A stretch of 64,000 nucleotides of DNA, taken from contig BSBN01000850.1 of the NCBI GenBank assembly GCA_027924645.1, forward strand, positions 1,936,001-2,000,000. Direction: 5' to 3'. The position numbers were made by a program, and so were the translations under genes. Origin of the DNA: Cunninghamia lanceolata (Eukaryota; Streptophyta; Pinopsida; Cupressales; Cupressaceae). The notes below the pieces were generated by a model, which worked only from the letters and a program-made list of their open reading frames with translations, had not been told where the DNA came from and made no database searches. Below, one piece after another: positions 1 to 10,180 of the stretch; within the stretch, counting starts at the first letter, position 1; each line of letters begins with the position of its first letter.

Positions 1-511
1 GCACTTCACTGTAACTCACTTGTATCTTCCGGAGGGGCCAATTTTCTCAATATCCTTAACATACAAATCTTCTAAACAAGTAATAGAATAGAACATAGTT
101 GACACCAATGACAAAAAAGATATGTTGACATCAAGACAACACCAATTAGGCACATACTTGCAACACACATATGTTCCCAAACGAGTCGAATCATAATTCC
201 CAAAGGGGTCATTCTACATAGCTTCCAGCAGAAGCACTTCTTCTTCTTCTTCATTTCTGTTGCTCAGCACACCTTCCCCGTCAAGTATTTCCATATCGAG
301 CCTCTCATCTTGAGTAATCACAGTGTGTGTTTCTTCAAAATTAGCCATTACTTCTTCTATAATGTGCTCCTTATGTAATGGCTTTGACAACACTTTCATC
401 TTAGAACCATACTTGGTTCTTAGAATCAAATGTGACCAATCTAAAGAAACCCTCTAATCTTTTCTGTAAAATCTCTTGATAAACAAACGTTGAATACTAG
501 AGGAATATCTA

Positions 512-1099
512 TTACAAAAACCTCTTGAAACACATTAATGTTGGGCATGCGTACAACATGAGAGGAAGTTCCTTGAGGAATCCCACTATTTGCAACTTTT
601 TCTCATCCAATTGTATCACTCCCTTCTCCATGGGTTCATACATTAGTTTAAGAGTGTCTGCTATTTTCTTAGGCATTATTGTGGCGCTTGCACCTGAGTC
701 TATCATGGAATTGTGCAATAACCTTTTTCCTACTATCAGAATCAAATAAAATTGAGTAGGTTTAACCTTACCTCCTTTTGCCTTCAAAACCACTAGGAAA
801 GACGTTGGATCTTGTTGAGGGGCCTTTGGTCGTTCTTCAAATACTCCTTTATTTCTATTGACATATCCTAATCTTAGCTTACCCATTGGTGTTTTTTTCT
901 CACTTAGTGCCTCTTGCAATAGAGTCTTTTGTTCTGGGATGGACAAAACATCCCATAATGAAACATTAGTGGGAACTCTTTTTAAATTATCTACTACATT
1001 TAATGGTCTTGGCACTTGTAATCTTTGGAAAACACTAGGGTATTTTGTCCTCTCACCTGGTTGATTTGCAACACCACTATTTTGCATCAATGTGGCCAT
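512..1099 (-). pseudogene. Retropepsin-like protease fragment of the Gypsy remnant
   Basis: A 195-codon open stretch carries the aspartic-protease signature MIDSGASATIMPKK with the catalytic Asp near residue 134, preceded by a hydrophobic strand (FYLILIVGKRLLHN) and followed by the flap-side segment LQIVGFLKELPL. In Gypsy polyproteins this enzyme cleaves Gag-Pol in the virus-like particle. The open stretch is only a piece of a polyprotein: gag upstream is full of stops and no RT is visible downstream, so it is a relic although this domain looks intact. Confidence 0.75.
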
Positions 1100-1944
1100 C
1101 TCTTACCTCTACATTGGTGGGTGAGTAGCTTGAATCGTGCGATTCTTCCTAAAAGTGACTTCAAAGTGTAGCATTCTCACTAGGGCCTCAAAAATATTCC
1201 TTTTAGATTGGGTATAGTAGTCGTATTGTACCTAAGGAGTCCTCAAAGAAGAAGCCTCATTTGCAAAGACTACGTCCTCTTCTTCCACCCATGAGAAAAG
1301 CACATGCTCTAGGGCAATTTCAGCCTCTTTCTTAATGGACATTCCTTGCATCTGAGACACAAGACCATGTTTTGCACACTAGGTGATTGGTATTGATATT
1401 GTGCTAATTAAGCCTCTTTTTGTAGCCCTTGCCTTCTCTATTCTGCCACCTTCTACCATAGATTTCCTCTAGTGCAATGTTTAGGCATATGAGCATTATT
1501 GTAAGGACAACACCATGCATTTGATTCTTCTATCAAATTATTCTGGCCTACAACCAACTCTCAATGAGGATTAGGTGCAACAACTTGCAAAGGTGTTAGA
1601 ACTGGGACAATTCGATTTGATGGTTGCAACAGACCTAGCCTTTGGTTCCCTTGATAGTGATTAGACTGGTAAGGTAAATTGTTTCCTTGGAAACCTCAAT
1701 AGGGGGTCTCAGGTTTGTTGCCTTTTGAGGTTTATAAATTAATTTGAAAAACTCTATAGGATGTTTTTCATGTCTTCCATTTCAGATTCCTAAGGCACAA
1801 GTGCTGAGACTAGTGAGGCTTGAGACATTGGGTAAATGTACATGGAAGAGCTAGGTTATGGTGGACTACACAGTTCTGCCTGGGCAGGTATGGATAGCTC
1901 TAGAAACACAAGCAAAGGAGGCCTTGGAGGAAGTTTCTTAGCAT

Positions 1945-1949
1945 CTATC
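1945..1949. repeat. Target-site duplication of the 1950-9458 Copia element, left copy
   Basis: ctatc immediately precedes the 5' LTR and recurs at 9459-9463 right after the 3' LTR. A 5-bp duplication is normal for Copia integrases and shows both element ends are original. Confidence 0.95.
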
Positions 1950-2359
1950 TGTTGCAAGTATGAGGTGAGCCAGTGTTGTCATTGATGTCAACATACTCAT
2001 ATTGCATTAGCAAGAAGGATTTGATGAGCTGTGTGCTGAGGATATTGAGAAAATTAGCCTCAGTCAGGAACAGTGAAGAACAGTGATGAGAAGAAGGCAA
2101 ATGTATTGTACAGGTTGAGAACCAGAGGATGCGGATTAAAGGGTTTACAGATATGAGTCTTGAGATGCTTCAGTCAAGATTTCAGAGGTCCGCATGAAGA
2201 TCTGAAGAGGTTATGGCTGTCTGTATAGAACCGGTTCCGGCAAGTGTTCAGAGGTGACAAAGGATCACAGAAAGGTCCGGTGAGGTCCGGAATTGTACAA
2301 TCCTAATCTGCGGATTGGAACTAGTGTTTTAGATATCCTTGTGATATGCCAACTCGAGT

Positions 2360-2742
2360 CTTGTACGATTTGGAGGTCCGGAAGTACCTCTTGCATTATA
2401 ACAGTAGCAACAGACAGTGTTCTTGAAGTTCCGGATAAGGAGGATAAGAGATTTCAGTAAGAAAATGAAATGCGGACATACCTGGTCATTCAGGCAGGCT
2501 TGTGAAGGTTCTTAGATCATGTTCAGGTTGTGTTGTTGGTCCGCATTGATTTGTGTATGATTTGGAGGTCCGGAAGTATCTCTTGCATTATGACAATGGT
2601 GACAGACTGTGTTCTTGAAGTTCCGGATGAGGAAGACAAGAGATTCCAGTAGGTAAAGGAAGTGCGGATGTATCCGGTCGTTCAGGCAGGCCTGTGAAGG
2701 TTCTTGGATCATGTTGAAGTTATGTTGTTGGTCCGCATTGAT
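2360..2742 (+). repeat. Tandem duplication inside the Copia LTR (about 191 bp x 2)
   Basis: Both halves run from gatttggaggtccggaag to ggtccgcattgat, with a spacing of 191 bp between equivalent points (2368 and 2559). The halves differ at many positions, far more than the two LTRs differ from each other, so the duplication predates this insertion. The same pair is in the 3' LTR at 8380-8762. Confidence 0.85.
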
Positions 2743-2921
2743 AGTAGAACCCAGAATTGAAGATATTCTTCCGGATGAAGTTCTTGCTCTATTTAGCCGA
2801 CCGGATGAGTTGTTCATCCTACGAATATTCTTGTGATGGCCGACCGGATGTGTTATTCATCTTGCGGATGTTCTTATGGTTGTTTGCCGACTTAGATGTT
2901 TGTTCCTAAGTTGATGTCTTG

Positions 2922-2929
2922 TATAAATA
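2922..2929 (+). promoter_or_regulatory. Putative TATA box of the Copia 5' LTR
   Basis: TATAAATA, about 500 bp before the LTR end. It would place the transcript start near 2955, so that the inverted-repeat array at 3075-3173 lies in the transcribed R/U5 part. The identical site is in the 3' LTR. Start site inferred. Confidence 0.55.
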
Positions 2930-3074
2930 ACAGTTTGTGAGTTCATTTCAAGGTGTGTGAAGTGTGGATAAGTGTGGCATAGCGAAGAGAAGTGCGAAAG
3001 GCAGAGCAGAGGTTTTTGGGCTTAATTGGAACTGATCCGGACATGGTAGAGATGTCATTCTCCAGTTCAAGACT

Positions 3075-3173
3075 GTGATTTTTATCACTTTGTAGACAGT
3101 GTGTCTCCTTGTAGGCAGTGGGCCTCTTTGTGAGCAGTGTGCTCGGGCAGTGAGCCCTTATTGGCATGTGCCA
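3075..3173 (+). promoter_or_regulatory. Array of six small inverted repeats in the LTR leader
   Basis: Six consecutive stems: GTGAT-tttt-ATCAC (3075-3088), AGACA-gtg-TGTCT (3094-3106), AGGC-agtgg-GCCT (3113-3125), GAGCA-gtg-TGCTC (3132-3144), GGGC-agtga-GCCC (3145-3157), TGGCA-tg-TGCCA (3162-3173). Four share a gtg/agtg loop while stem sequence changes and pairing is kept. The same layout occurs in the other Copia LTRs here. Function unknown; a folded RNA leader is the simplest inference. Confidence 0.7.
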
Positions 3174-3436
3174 TTCATTTTTCTTTATTCTTCTAACAGA
3201 GAATAATTCTTGGGTTAATCACCCCGTGGTTTTTCCCTTAACCGGGTTTTCCACGTCAAAATCTTGGTGTTCAATGTGTTGATACTTATCTGCTCTTGTG
3301 TTTATGTATTATGCTTTCATGGATGATTATTTGATATGCTGCTAACTAACAACAAAGAATCAAGTGTTTGAAAAAAGAAGTTTTATACAACTGATTCACC
3401 CCCCCCCTCTCAGTTGTATGCCCTAGATCCAACAAT

Positions 3437-3448
3437 TGGTATCAGAGC
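3437..3448 (+). promoter_or_regulatory. Primer-binding site, initiator tRNA-Met type
   Basis: TGGTATCAGAGC starts two bases after the 5' LTR end. This is the usual plant Copia primer-binding site, complementary to the 3' end of initiator methionine tRNA, where minus-strand DNA synthesis begins. Confidence 0.93.
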
Positions 3449-3491
3449 CAAGTTCCTCTGACAGGAGCTTAACCGCTTGAGGAGATCCAGG

Positions 3492-6400
3492 ATGTCGTCA
3501 TACAAGAAGGATAGTCCGAAGTTCGATGGAACCAACTTCACTCTCTGGAAAGGTCGCATGAAGTGTCACTTGGAATGTATGGGAAAAGCATACTTGGATA
3601 TGGTTTCAAAACCATATGTACCTCCACAAGGTGGTCCGACAACTCTGAATGAAATCACAGAAGCTGAAAACAATCTGCGGACCAAGGAAGCTCTTCTAAG
3701 CGCATTGAATGACTCAGATCTCTCGAATGTTATTGACCTACCAACTGCATATGAGATCCTGACTAAGCTGGAACTTCTGTATGAAGGAGATGAGTTTGTC
3801 AAAAGTGCAAGGTTACAAAGCCTGAAAGGGAAATTTGAAAGATTGAAAATGAGAGATGATGAAAACATCACTACCTTCATGCCAAGAGTAAATGAGCTGG
3901 TATGTGGAATCAGAAATGCTGGTGGAACTTTAGATGAAAATGAGATTGTCTGCAAAATCCTAAGATCCCTTCCTGCTGCCTACAAAATCAAAGTTGCTGC
4001 CATTGATGAATTCAGAGCCCACACAACTGTCACAAGAGAACAACTGGCTGGCAAACTAGCTGCATTTGAAATGACCGAGTTTGGAGATGATCCTCCCAAG
4101 ACTGAATCTGCTTTCAAAGCCAGTGCCTATGTGAAAGGAAAACAGAGATTTGATCCGGGTGAAAACTCATCAAGGAAAATGTCATGGTATGATCAAGCAA
4201 GAAGAGACATGGAAGAAGAAGAAGCAGAAACAACTCAACTTGAAGCCCTCATTGCAAAGAGACTGCCAAGAGGATCCGGTAAGTATGAAGGAAAACTACC
4301 CTTTAAGTGTTTCAACTGCAATAAGATTGGTCATTTTGCCTCAAGATGTCCGGAGAGATCTGCAAGATCTAATACTCACAGACAAAGGTTTCAAAAGAAT
4401 TGCTATTATGTTCATGAAGAAGATGACAATGAAGGAGTAACAGATGATGAATCAGAACTAGGAAGCAAATCCGGAAATGAGTGGGTGTTTATAGCCATCA
4501 AGGAAGAAGATTCAATACTCTCTGAATATGTCAATCACAAAGTTGTTGAAAAAGCCTTGGCTGCTCAAGTGGAAGAAAAGGATGATTGGGTTATTGACAG
4601 TGGATGTTCTCACCATATGACTGGTGACAAGAATAAGTTCTTAGATTTGGAAAGATATGAAGGAGGAATGGTAAAGTTTGGTGACAATTCTGCTGGCAGA
4701 ATCAGAGGTAGGGGAACTATTTCCTTTGATGGTAAGAGCAAAACAGGAAATGTACTGTATGTTGAAGGATTGAAGCACAATCTTCTCAGTGTTGGTCAGT
4801 TAGTGGACAAAGGTTATGATCTCCGGTTCAAAAATGGAAAATGCAGAATCTTTACAAGCTCCAGAACTAAAATTGCATCCGGTACTCAGACAAAAGGTAA
4901 TATCTTTCATCTGGTTGGTTCAAACAAAAGTTGTTTGTTTACTCAAATTGATCAGAGTTGGTTATGGCATAGAAGAATGTGTCATGTAAATTTTGATAAC
5001 ATCATCAAGATAAGCAATACTCAGGCTGTAAGAGATCTCCCAAAATTGATGAAACCTACAAATAGTTTGTGCAAAGAATGCCAGCTAGGTAAACAAAGCA
5101 GAATCTCTTTCAAAAGCAAAGATCAGTCTTCTACCGGATTGTTGGAATTAGTACATACTGATCTATGTGGTCCAACAAGAATCAAGAGTCTGCAGGGTGA
5201 TAGATATTTCATGTTGTTGATTGATGATCATTCCCGGATGATGTGGGTTACCTTTCTAAAAGAAAAATCAGAAGCTTTTGAGAAGTTCAAAACCTTCAAA
5301 GCTATGGTGGAGAATCAAACCGGATTGAAACTAAAGTGTCTAAGGTCTGATAGAGGTGGTGAATTTACATCTGGTGAATTCATTGACTTTTGTGAGAAAC
5401 AGGGTATAAGGAGACAGTTGTCTGCTCCTAAGACTCCACAGCAGAATGGAGTAGTTGAGAGAAAGAACCGGACCATCCAGGAAGCTGCCAGGATAATGAT
5501 GTTGGAAGCAAATGTTCCTCAAATGTTTTGGAAGGAAGCTATCAGCACTGCAGTCTACACTCTCAATCGAGTTCAAATTAGAAACAACACCGGTAAGACC
5601 CCCTATGAACTCTGGTTTGGCATCACTCCTACTGTGAAATATTTCAGAGTATTTGGTAGCAAGTGTTATATTAAAAGAGATGAAGACCTAGGTAAGTTTG
5701 ATGCTAGAAGTGATGAAGGAATTTTCTTGGGTTACTCCACTCAAAGCAAAGCATACCGGTGTTACAATAAGAGATTGAGGAAGATGATAGAAAGCACCAA
5801 TGTGAAATTTGATGAAGGAATTGAGAAGCCTTCAAGATTTTATGAGATTGATGAAGATGACCAAGAGAGTGTTCAAGGACCTCAATCCTCTCCGGTGAGA
5901 CAGAGTCAGCCTGATCCGGTAAATCAGGAAGAAGAGATAGGTTTGAATGAGCCTGATCAAGAAGCAGCAGTGCAGGATACTCCCAAAATTCCAAGGTATG
6001 TAAAACTGAACCACTCTGAAGATCAAATCATAGGTGACAGAAGCAAAGGTGTACAAACTAGAAGGAATGTTGCTCAAAATCAGAATGAATGTTGTCTGAT
6101 TTCAAAGATTGAACCTAAAACAATAAATGAAGCCTGCAATGATGAAAACCAGACCAAAGCTATGGAAGATGAATTGATGCAAATTGAGAAAAATCATACT
6201 TGGGATCTTGTTCCCGGACCTAGAGACAGGAATGTAATTGGAACCAAGTGGGTCTTCCGGAACAAACTAAATGAAGCTGGTGAAGTAATCAGAAACAAAG
6301 CTAGATTGGTCTGCAAAGGCTACTCTCAAATAGAAGGAATTGACTTTGAAGAGACTTTTGCTCCGGTGGCAAGAATTGAAGCAGTCAGATTACTTCTTGC

Positions 6401-7646
6401 ATTTGCTGCCTTCAAAGACTTCAAGGTATATCAGATGGATGTCAAGTCTGCCTTCCTAAATGGTGATCTGGAAGAAGAAGTCTACATTGAACAACCGGAT
6501 GGTTTTCAATTGTCTGATAATGATGATATGGTCTGCAAGTTGAAGAAAGCTTTGTATGGATTGAAGCAAGCCCCAAGAGCATGGTATGAAAGGTTGGATA
6601 AGCATCTTGTGCAGATTGGATTCAACAAAGGTACTGCTGACAGTAACTTATATTTCAAAATTGATCAAGAAAATATTTTAATTGTTGAAGTGTTTGTGGA
6701 TGATATCATTTTTGGAGGAAGAGATAGTATGTGCAAAACTTTTGCAAATCAGATGAAAAGTGAGTTTGAAATGTCTATGCTTGGTGAAATGAATTTCTTC
6801 TTGGGTCTGCAAATTACTCAAACAAAAGAAGGGATCTTCATTTCTCAGACCAAATATGTGAAAGAATTGTTAAAGAAATTTGGTATGGAAGACTCAAAGT
6901 CTATGAACACTCCTATGGCAACCGGATGTAAGTTAAGCAAAGATGATGACTCTCCAAAGGCAGATCAGACAAAGTATAGATCAATGATTGGTGGATTGTT
7001 GTACCTCACTCAAACTAGACCAGATATAATGCAGGCTGTTGGTCTTGTGGCAAGATTCCAGGCTGATCCTAGAGAATCTCATGTTATGGCAATCAAAAGA
7101 ATTTTTAGGTACTTGAAAGGAACAGTGGAGTATGGTCTATGGTACCCTAGAGATCCGGACTTCTCTCTTCATGCTTACACAGATGCAGATTGGGCAGGAG
7201 ATGTGGATGACAGGAAGAGCACTAGTGGTGGAGCATTCTTTTTGGGGAAGAGATTGGTTTCTTGGCTAAGCAAGAAACAAGATGCAATATCTCTGTCTAC
7301 AACTAAAGCAGAATACATTGCAGCAGCAGGTAGTTGCACTCAAATCTTATGGATGAAGCAGATGCTAAGAGACATCAAAGTTGAATATGAGGAGCCTATC
7401 ACAATTTTCTGTGATAATTCAAGTGCAATTAATATCTCCAAGAATCCGGTATTGCATTCTAAAACTAAGCACATATCTATCAAATTTCACTTTTTGAGAG
7501 AACAAGTAAACAAGGAAGAAGTCAGATTGGAGTATGTTCCCTCCAAGGATCAGATTGCAGATATCTTTACAAAACCTCTTCCCAAGGACTCTTTTGAATA
7601 TCTCCGGGAGAAGTTAGGGGTCATGGCCCCTCCGGTGATGAACTAA
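3492..7646 (+). CDS. Copia Gag-Pol polyprotein (Gag, protease, integrase, RT, RNase H)
   Basis: 1384 codons without a stop; I start at the first ATG (3492), upstream in-frame codons having no ATG. Gag occupies about residues 1-290, with one CCHC zinc knuckle (C273, C276, H281, C286). Protease follows, with [10 protein letters not shown] and catalytic Asp about 369. Integrase has an HHCC zinc motif (WHRRMCH ... CKECQLGK) and a catalytic triad at about D557, D620 and E656, the last two separated by 35 residues. RT carries FVDDIIFGG with D1070/D1071, and RNase H has TDADWAG (D1231) and KAEY (E1274). Order PR-IN-RT-RH is diagnostic of Copia. All these key residues are present, so the protein may be functional; the frame ends 323 bp before the 3' LTR. 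Confidence 0.96.
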   Translation: MSSYKKDSPKFDGTNFTLWKGRMKCHLECMGKAYLDMVSKPYVPPQGGPTTLNEITEAENNLRTKEALLSALNDSDLSNVIDLPTAYEILTKLELLYEGDEFVKSARLQSLKGKFERLKMRDDENITTFMPRVNELVCGIRNAGGTLDENEIVCKILRSLPAAYKIKVAAIDEFRAHTTVTREQLAGKLAAFEMTEFGDDPPKTESAFKASAYVKGKQRFDPGENSSRKMSWYDQARRDMEEEEAETTQLEALIAKRLPRGSGKYEGKLPFKCFNCNKIGHFASRCPERSARSNTHRQRFQKNCYYVHEEDDNEGVTDDESELGSKSGNEWVFIAIKEEDSILSEYVNHKVVEKALAAQVEEKDDWVIDSGCSHHMTGDKNKFLDLERYEGGMVKFGDNSAGRIRGRGTISFDGKSKTGNVLYVEGLKHNLLSVGQLVDKGYDLRFKNGKCRIFTSSRTKIASGTQTKGNIFHLVGSNKSCLFTQIDQSWLWHRRMCHVNFDNIIKISNTQAVRDLPKLMKPTNSLCKECQLGKQSRISFKSKDQSSTGLLELVHTDLCGPTRIKSLQGDRYFMLLIDDHSRMMWVTFLKEKSEAFEKFKTFKAMVENQTGLKLKCLRSDRGGEFTSGEFIDFCEKQGIRRQLSAPKTPQQNGVVERKNRTIQEAARIMMLEANVPQMFWKEAISTAVYTLNRVQIRNNTGKTPYELWFGITPTVKYFRVFGSKCYIKRDEDLGKFDARSDEGIFLGYSTQSKAYRCYNKRLRKMIESTNVKFDEGIEKPSRFYEIDEDDQESVQGPQSSPVRQSQPDPVNQEEEIGLNEPDQEAAVQDTPKIPRYVKLNHSEDQIIGDRSKGVQTRRNVAQNQNECCLISKIEPKTINEACNDENQTKAMEDELMQIEKNHTWDLVPGPRDRNVIGTKWVFRNKLNEAGEVIRNKARLVCKGYSQIEGIDFEETFAPVARIEAVRLLLAFAAFKDFKVYQMDVKSAFLNGDLEEEVYIEQPDGFQLSDNDDMVCKLKKALYGLKQAPRAWYERLDKHLVQIGFNKGTADSNLYFKIDQENILIVEVFVDDIIFGGRDSMCKTFANQMKSEFEMSMLGEMNFFLGLQITQTKEGIFISQTKYVKELLKKFGMEDSKSMNTPMATGCKLSKDDDSPKADQTKYRSMIGGLLYLTQTRPDIMQAVGLVARFQADPRESHVMAIKRIFRYLKGTVEYGLWYPRDPDFSLHAYTDADWAGDVDDRKSTSGGAFFLGKRLVSWLSKKQDAISLSTTKAEYIAAAGSCTQILWMKQMLRDIKVEYEEPITIFCDNSSAINISKNPVLHSKTKHISIKFHFLREQVNKEEVRLEYVPSKDQIADIFTKPLPKDSFEYLREKLGVMAPPVMN

Positions 7647-7710
7647 GATGCACTAATGTGCATCAGTCCGGTGGATATCACAGTCATATCTTGTGATCCG
7701 GATTGATGAT

Positions 7711-7969
7711 GGGGAGCTGCTACTAAGGGGGAGCAGCTGGTATGATTCTGATGTATTAGAATTGCAAGTATGAGCCCTTTGCCATTGATGTCAAAGGGGG
7801 AGAGAAGACATGTGAAAAACAAGTGGTTGATGATCAAAGGGGGAGCAGTAAAGCAAGAGAAGACATGTGAAAAGTTGTTGTTGATAGGGGGAGCTGTGAC
7901 AGAAAGGAGAAGTTCTTGTCTTGATAGTTTTTCACATCATATGTTGCCATCAATGACAAAGGGGGAGAT
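7711..7969 (+). promoter_or_regulatory. Repeated polypurine tracts before the 3' LTR
   Basis: GGGGGAG occurs five times (starting 7727, 7796, 7839, 7887, 7961), with a weaker ggggag at 7711. The last abuts the 3' LTR and is the canonical plus-strand primer. The spacers are themselves repeated: gagaagacatgtgaaaa appears twice, and variants of TTGCCATTGATGTCAAAG precede two tracts. Multiple tracts are established for Sireviruses; the function of the extras is not known. Confidence 0.85.
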
Positions 7970-9458
7970 TGTTGCAAGTATGAGGTGAGCCAGTGTTGTC
8001 ATTGATGTCAACATACTCATATTGCATTAGCAAGAAGGATTTGATGAGCTGTGTGCTGAGGATATTGAGAAAATTAGCCTCAGTCAGGAACAGTGAAGAA
8101 CAGTGATGAGAAGAAGGCAAATGTATTGTACAGGTTGAGAACCGGAGGATGCGGATTAAAGGGTTTACAGATATGAGTCTTGAGATGCTTCAGTCAAGAT
8201 TTCAGAGGTCCGCATGAAGATCTGAAGAGGTTATGGCTGTCTGTATAGAACCGGTTCCGGCAAGTGTTCAGAGGTGACAAAGGATCACAGAAAGGTCCGG
8301 TGAGGTCCGGAATTGTACAATCCTAATCTACGGATTGGAACTAGTGTTTTAGATATCCTTGTGATATGCCAACTCGAGTCTTGTACGATTTGGAGGTCCG
8401 GAAGTACCTCTTGCATTATAACAGTAGCAACAGACAGTGTTCTTGAAGTTCCGGATAAGGAGGATAAGAGATTTCAGTAAGAAAATGAAATGCGGACGTA
8501 CCTGGTCATTCAGGCAGGCTTGTGAAGGTTCTTAGATCATGTTCAGGTTGTGTTGTTGGTCCGCATTGATTTGTGTATGATTTGGAGGTCCGGAAGTATC
8601 TCTTGCATTATGACAATGGTGACAGACTGTGTTCTTGAAGTTCCGGATGAGGAAGACAAGAGATTCCAGTAGGTAAAGGAAGTGCGGATGTATCCGGTCG
8701 TTCAGGCAGGCCTTTGAAGGTTCTTGGATCATGTTGAAGTTATGTTGTTGGTCCGCATTGATAGTAGAACCCAGAATTGAAGATATTCTTCCGGATGAAG
8801 TTCTTGCTCTGTTTAGCCGACCGGATGAGTTGTTCATCCTACGAATATTCTTGTGATGGCCGACCGGATGTGTTATTCATCTTGCGGATGTTCTTATGGT
8901 TGTTTGCCGACTTAGATGTTTGTTCCTAAGTTGATGTCTTGTATAAATAATGGTTTGTGAGTTCATTTCAAGGTGTGTGAAGTGTGGATAAGTGTGGCAT
9001 AGTGAAGAGAAGTGCGAAAGGCAGAGCAGAGGTTTTTGGGCTTAATTGGAACTGATCCGGACATGGTAGAGATGTCATTCTCCAGTTCAAGACTGTGATT
9101 TTTATCACTTTGTAGACAGTGTGTCTCCTTGTAGGCAGTGGGCCTCTTTGTGAGCAGTGTGCTCGGGCAGTGAGCCCTTATTGGCATGTGCCATTCATTT
9201 TTCTTTATTCTTCTAACAGAGAATAATTCTTGGGTTAATCACCCCGTGGTTTTTCCCTTAACCGGGTTTTCCACGTCAAAATCTTGGTGTTCAATGTGTT
9301 GATACTTATCTGCTCTTGTGTTTATGTATTATGCTTTCATGGATGATTATTTGATATGCTGCTAACTAACAACAAAGAATCAAGTGTTTGAAAAAAGAAG
9401 AAGTTTTATACAACTGATTCACCCCCCCCCCTCTCAGTTGTATGCCCTAGATCCAACA
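7970..9458 (+). repeat. 3' LTR of the complete Copia element
   Basis: 1489 bp, collinear with the 5' LTR at an offset of 6020. Differences seen: about eight base changes, an extra aag near 9401 and one extra C in the poly-C run near 9430. It is preceded directly by the polypurine tract AAAGGGGGAGAT and followed by the duplicated target ctatc. Confidence 0.95.
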
Positions 9459-10180
9459 CTATCAAGTTGTTCTCAACCCTTATAGCCAATTCATATGTAT
9501 TAGGAAGAGTCTATCCTCCCAATGATTGAATCATGATTGCTATGTCAGAATTAAAAGCCTTTAGATAGAAAACAATTGCCATACTTTCTGGGGATCAGGC
9601 TTCTATTAGGATCCTTTGCCATGTCTTCTAAAACCTTGTATTGAAGTCTGCTATAGCTTCCTGAGGATTCCTCATGATGGTAATCAATTGTTGTAATAAT
9701 TAGGATCTATCTCCTTTCTCATTGAATCTATTGAAGAACAAGTCTCCCAATTGATCCTAGGTATTGATCAAACTTGGCCGAAGAGACCGATACCAATCTA
9801 AAGCTTTCGCTTTGAAGGTTGCCACAAGCAATTGTAGATCCACACTCTGTTCTGTCACATAGTGCATTGTGTACACATCTGCCACTTATTACAAATGTTC
9901 TGCTAGAGTCTTGAAATCTTCTCCCATAAATTTTGGGAACTTGCTTTTAAAGCATTTCCTAGGATAGGATCCCATGTATCTGGTGTAATTAGTGGAATCA
10001 ATGGGCTACCATTATTCCAATTAACAAAATTCCTTGGGGGTGTCGGATGAGCCATCTGTGCTACTAATGTGCCTATTTTGGTTCTTCTATGAGTGACAGT
10101 TACTAACTATAGAACTAGAAGTGCTAGGTTATTTGTTGACTGACTCCTTATGATAGGCCCTTGGTGCATGAAATCAAGTC
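9459..10180 (-). mobile_element. Gypsy remnant, gag core
   Basis: Continuation of the 1-1949 remnant on the far side of the Copia insertion. In translation with stops and shifts one can follow a typical retrotransposon gag core: 'FMGEDFKTLAEHL', 'LVATFKAKALDWYRSL', 'LGDLFFNRFNEKGD', 'IMRNPQEAIADFN', 'FYLKAFNSDIAIMIQSLGG'. These match the capsid-like gag domain of plant Gypsy elements. No LTR or primer-binding site was recognised to its right, so the 5' limit near 10180 is approximate. Confidence 0.75.

Larger units (their letters stand above)
1..1949 (-). mobile_element. Ty3/Gypsy (Athila/Tat-like) remnant, gag 3' part and protease
   Basis: Minus-strand gag-protease part of a decayed Ty3/Gypsy element; reverse transcriptase would lie beyond the left edge. 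Reading right to left, the frame comes from the gag segment at 9464-10180, crosses a degenerate linker with many stops, and reaches a protease block at 512-1099. Positions 1-511 hold the diffuse protease-RT spacer, with an acidic 71-residue open frame at 214-429. The Copia element at 1950-9458 splits it: at the junction gag reads 'VENNLI', then 'DAKKLPP' on the other side once one copy of ctatc is removed. The Athila/Tat assignment rests on the protease motif style and is an inference. Confidence 0.75.
1950..3434 (+). repeat. 5' LTR of the complete Copia element
   Basis: 1485 bp, TG...CA ends. Near the start lies TTGTCATTGATGTCAA, a near-palindrome shared with the other Copia LTRs of this window. 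It holds a 191-bp internal tandem duplication (2360-2742), a TATA box (2922-2929), a chain of small inverted repeats (3075-3173), the conserved segment ggtttttcccttaacc plus ttttccacgtcaaaatc near 3230-3265, and a terminal stem with poly-C loop (3385-3419). About 14 CCGG sites occur in it. Confidence 0.95.
1950..9458 (+). mobile_element. Complete Copia LTR retrotransposon, Sirevirus-like in its 3' signals
   Basis: About 7.5 kb, bounded by 5-bp duplications (ctatc), with LTRs of 1485 and 1489 bp starting TGTTGCAAG and ending CCAACA. Order: 5' LTR, primer-binding site, one uninterrupted gag-pol frame (3492-7646), a 320-bp tail with five GGGGGAG tracts, 3' LTR. The LTRs differ by about eight substitutions and two small indels by eye (about 0.5%), so the insertion is recent, and no disabling mutation is visible in the frame. 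Repeated polypurine tracts are a known Sirevirus hallmark; a second, env-like frame is absent. It sits in the gag of an older Gypsy element. Confidence 0.95.
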
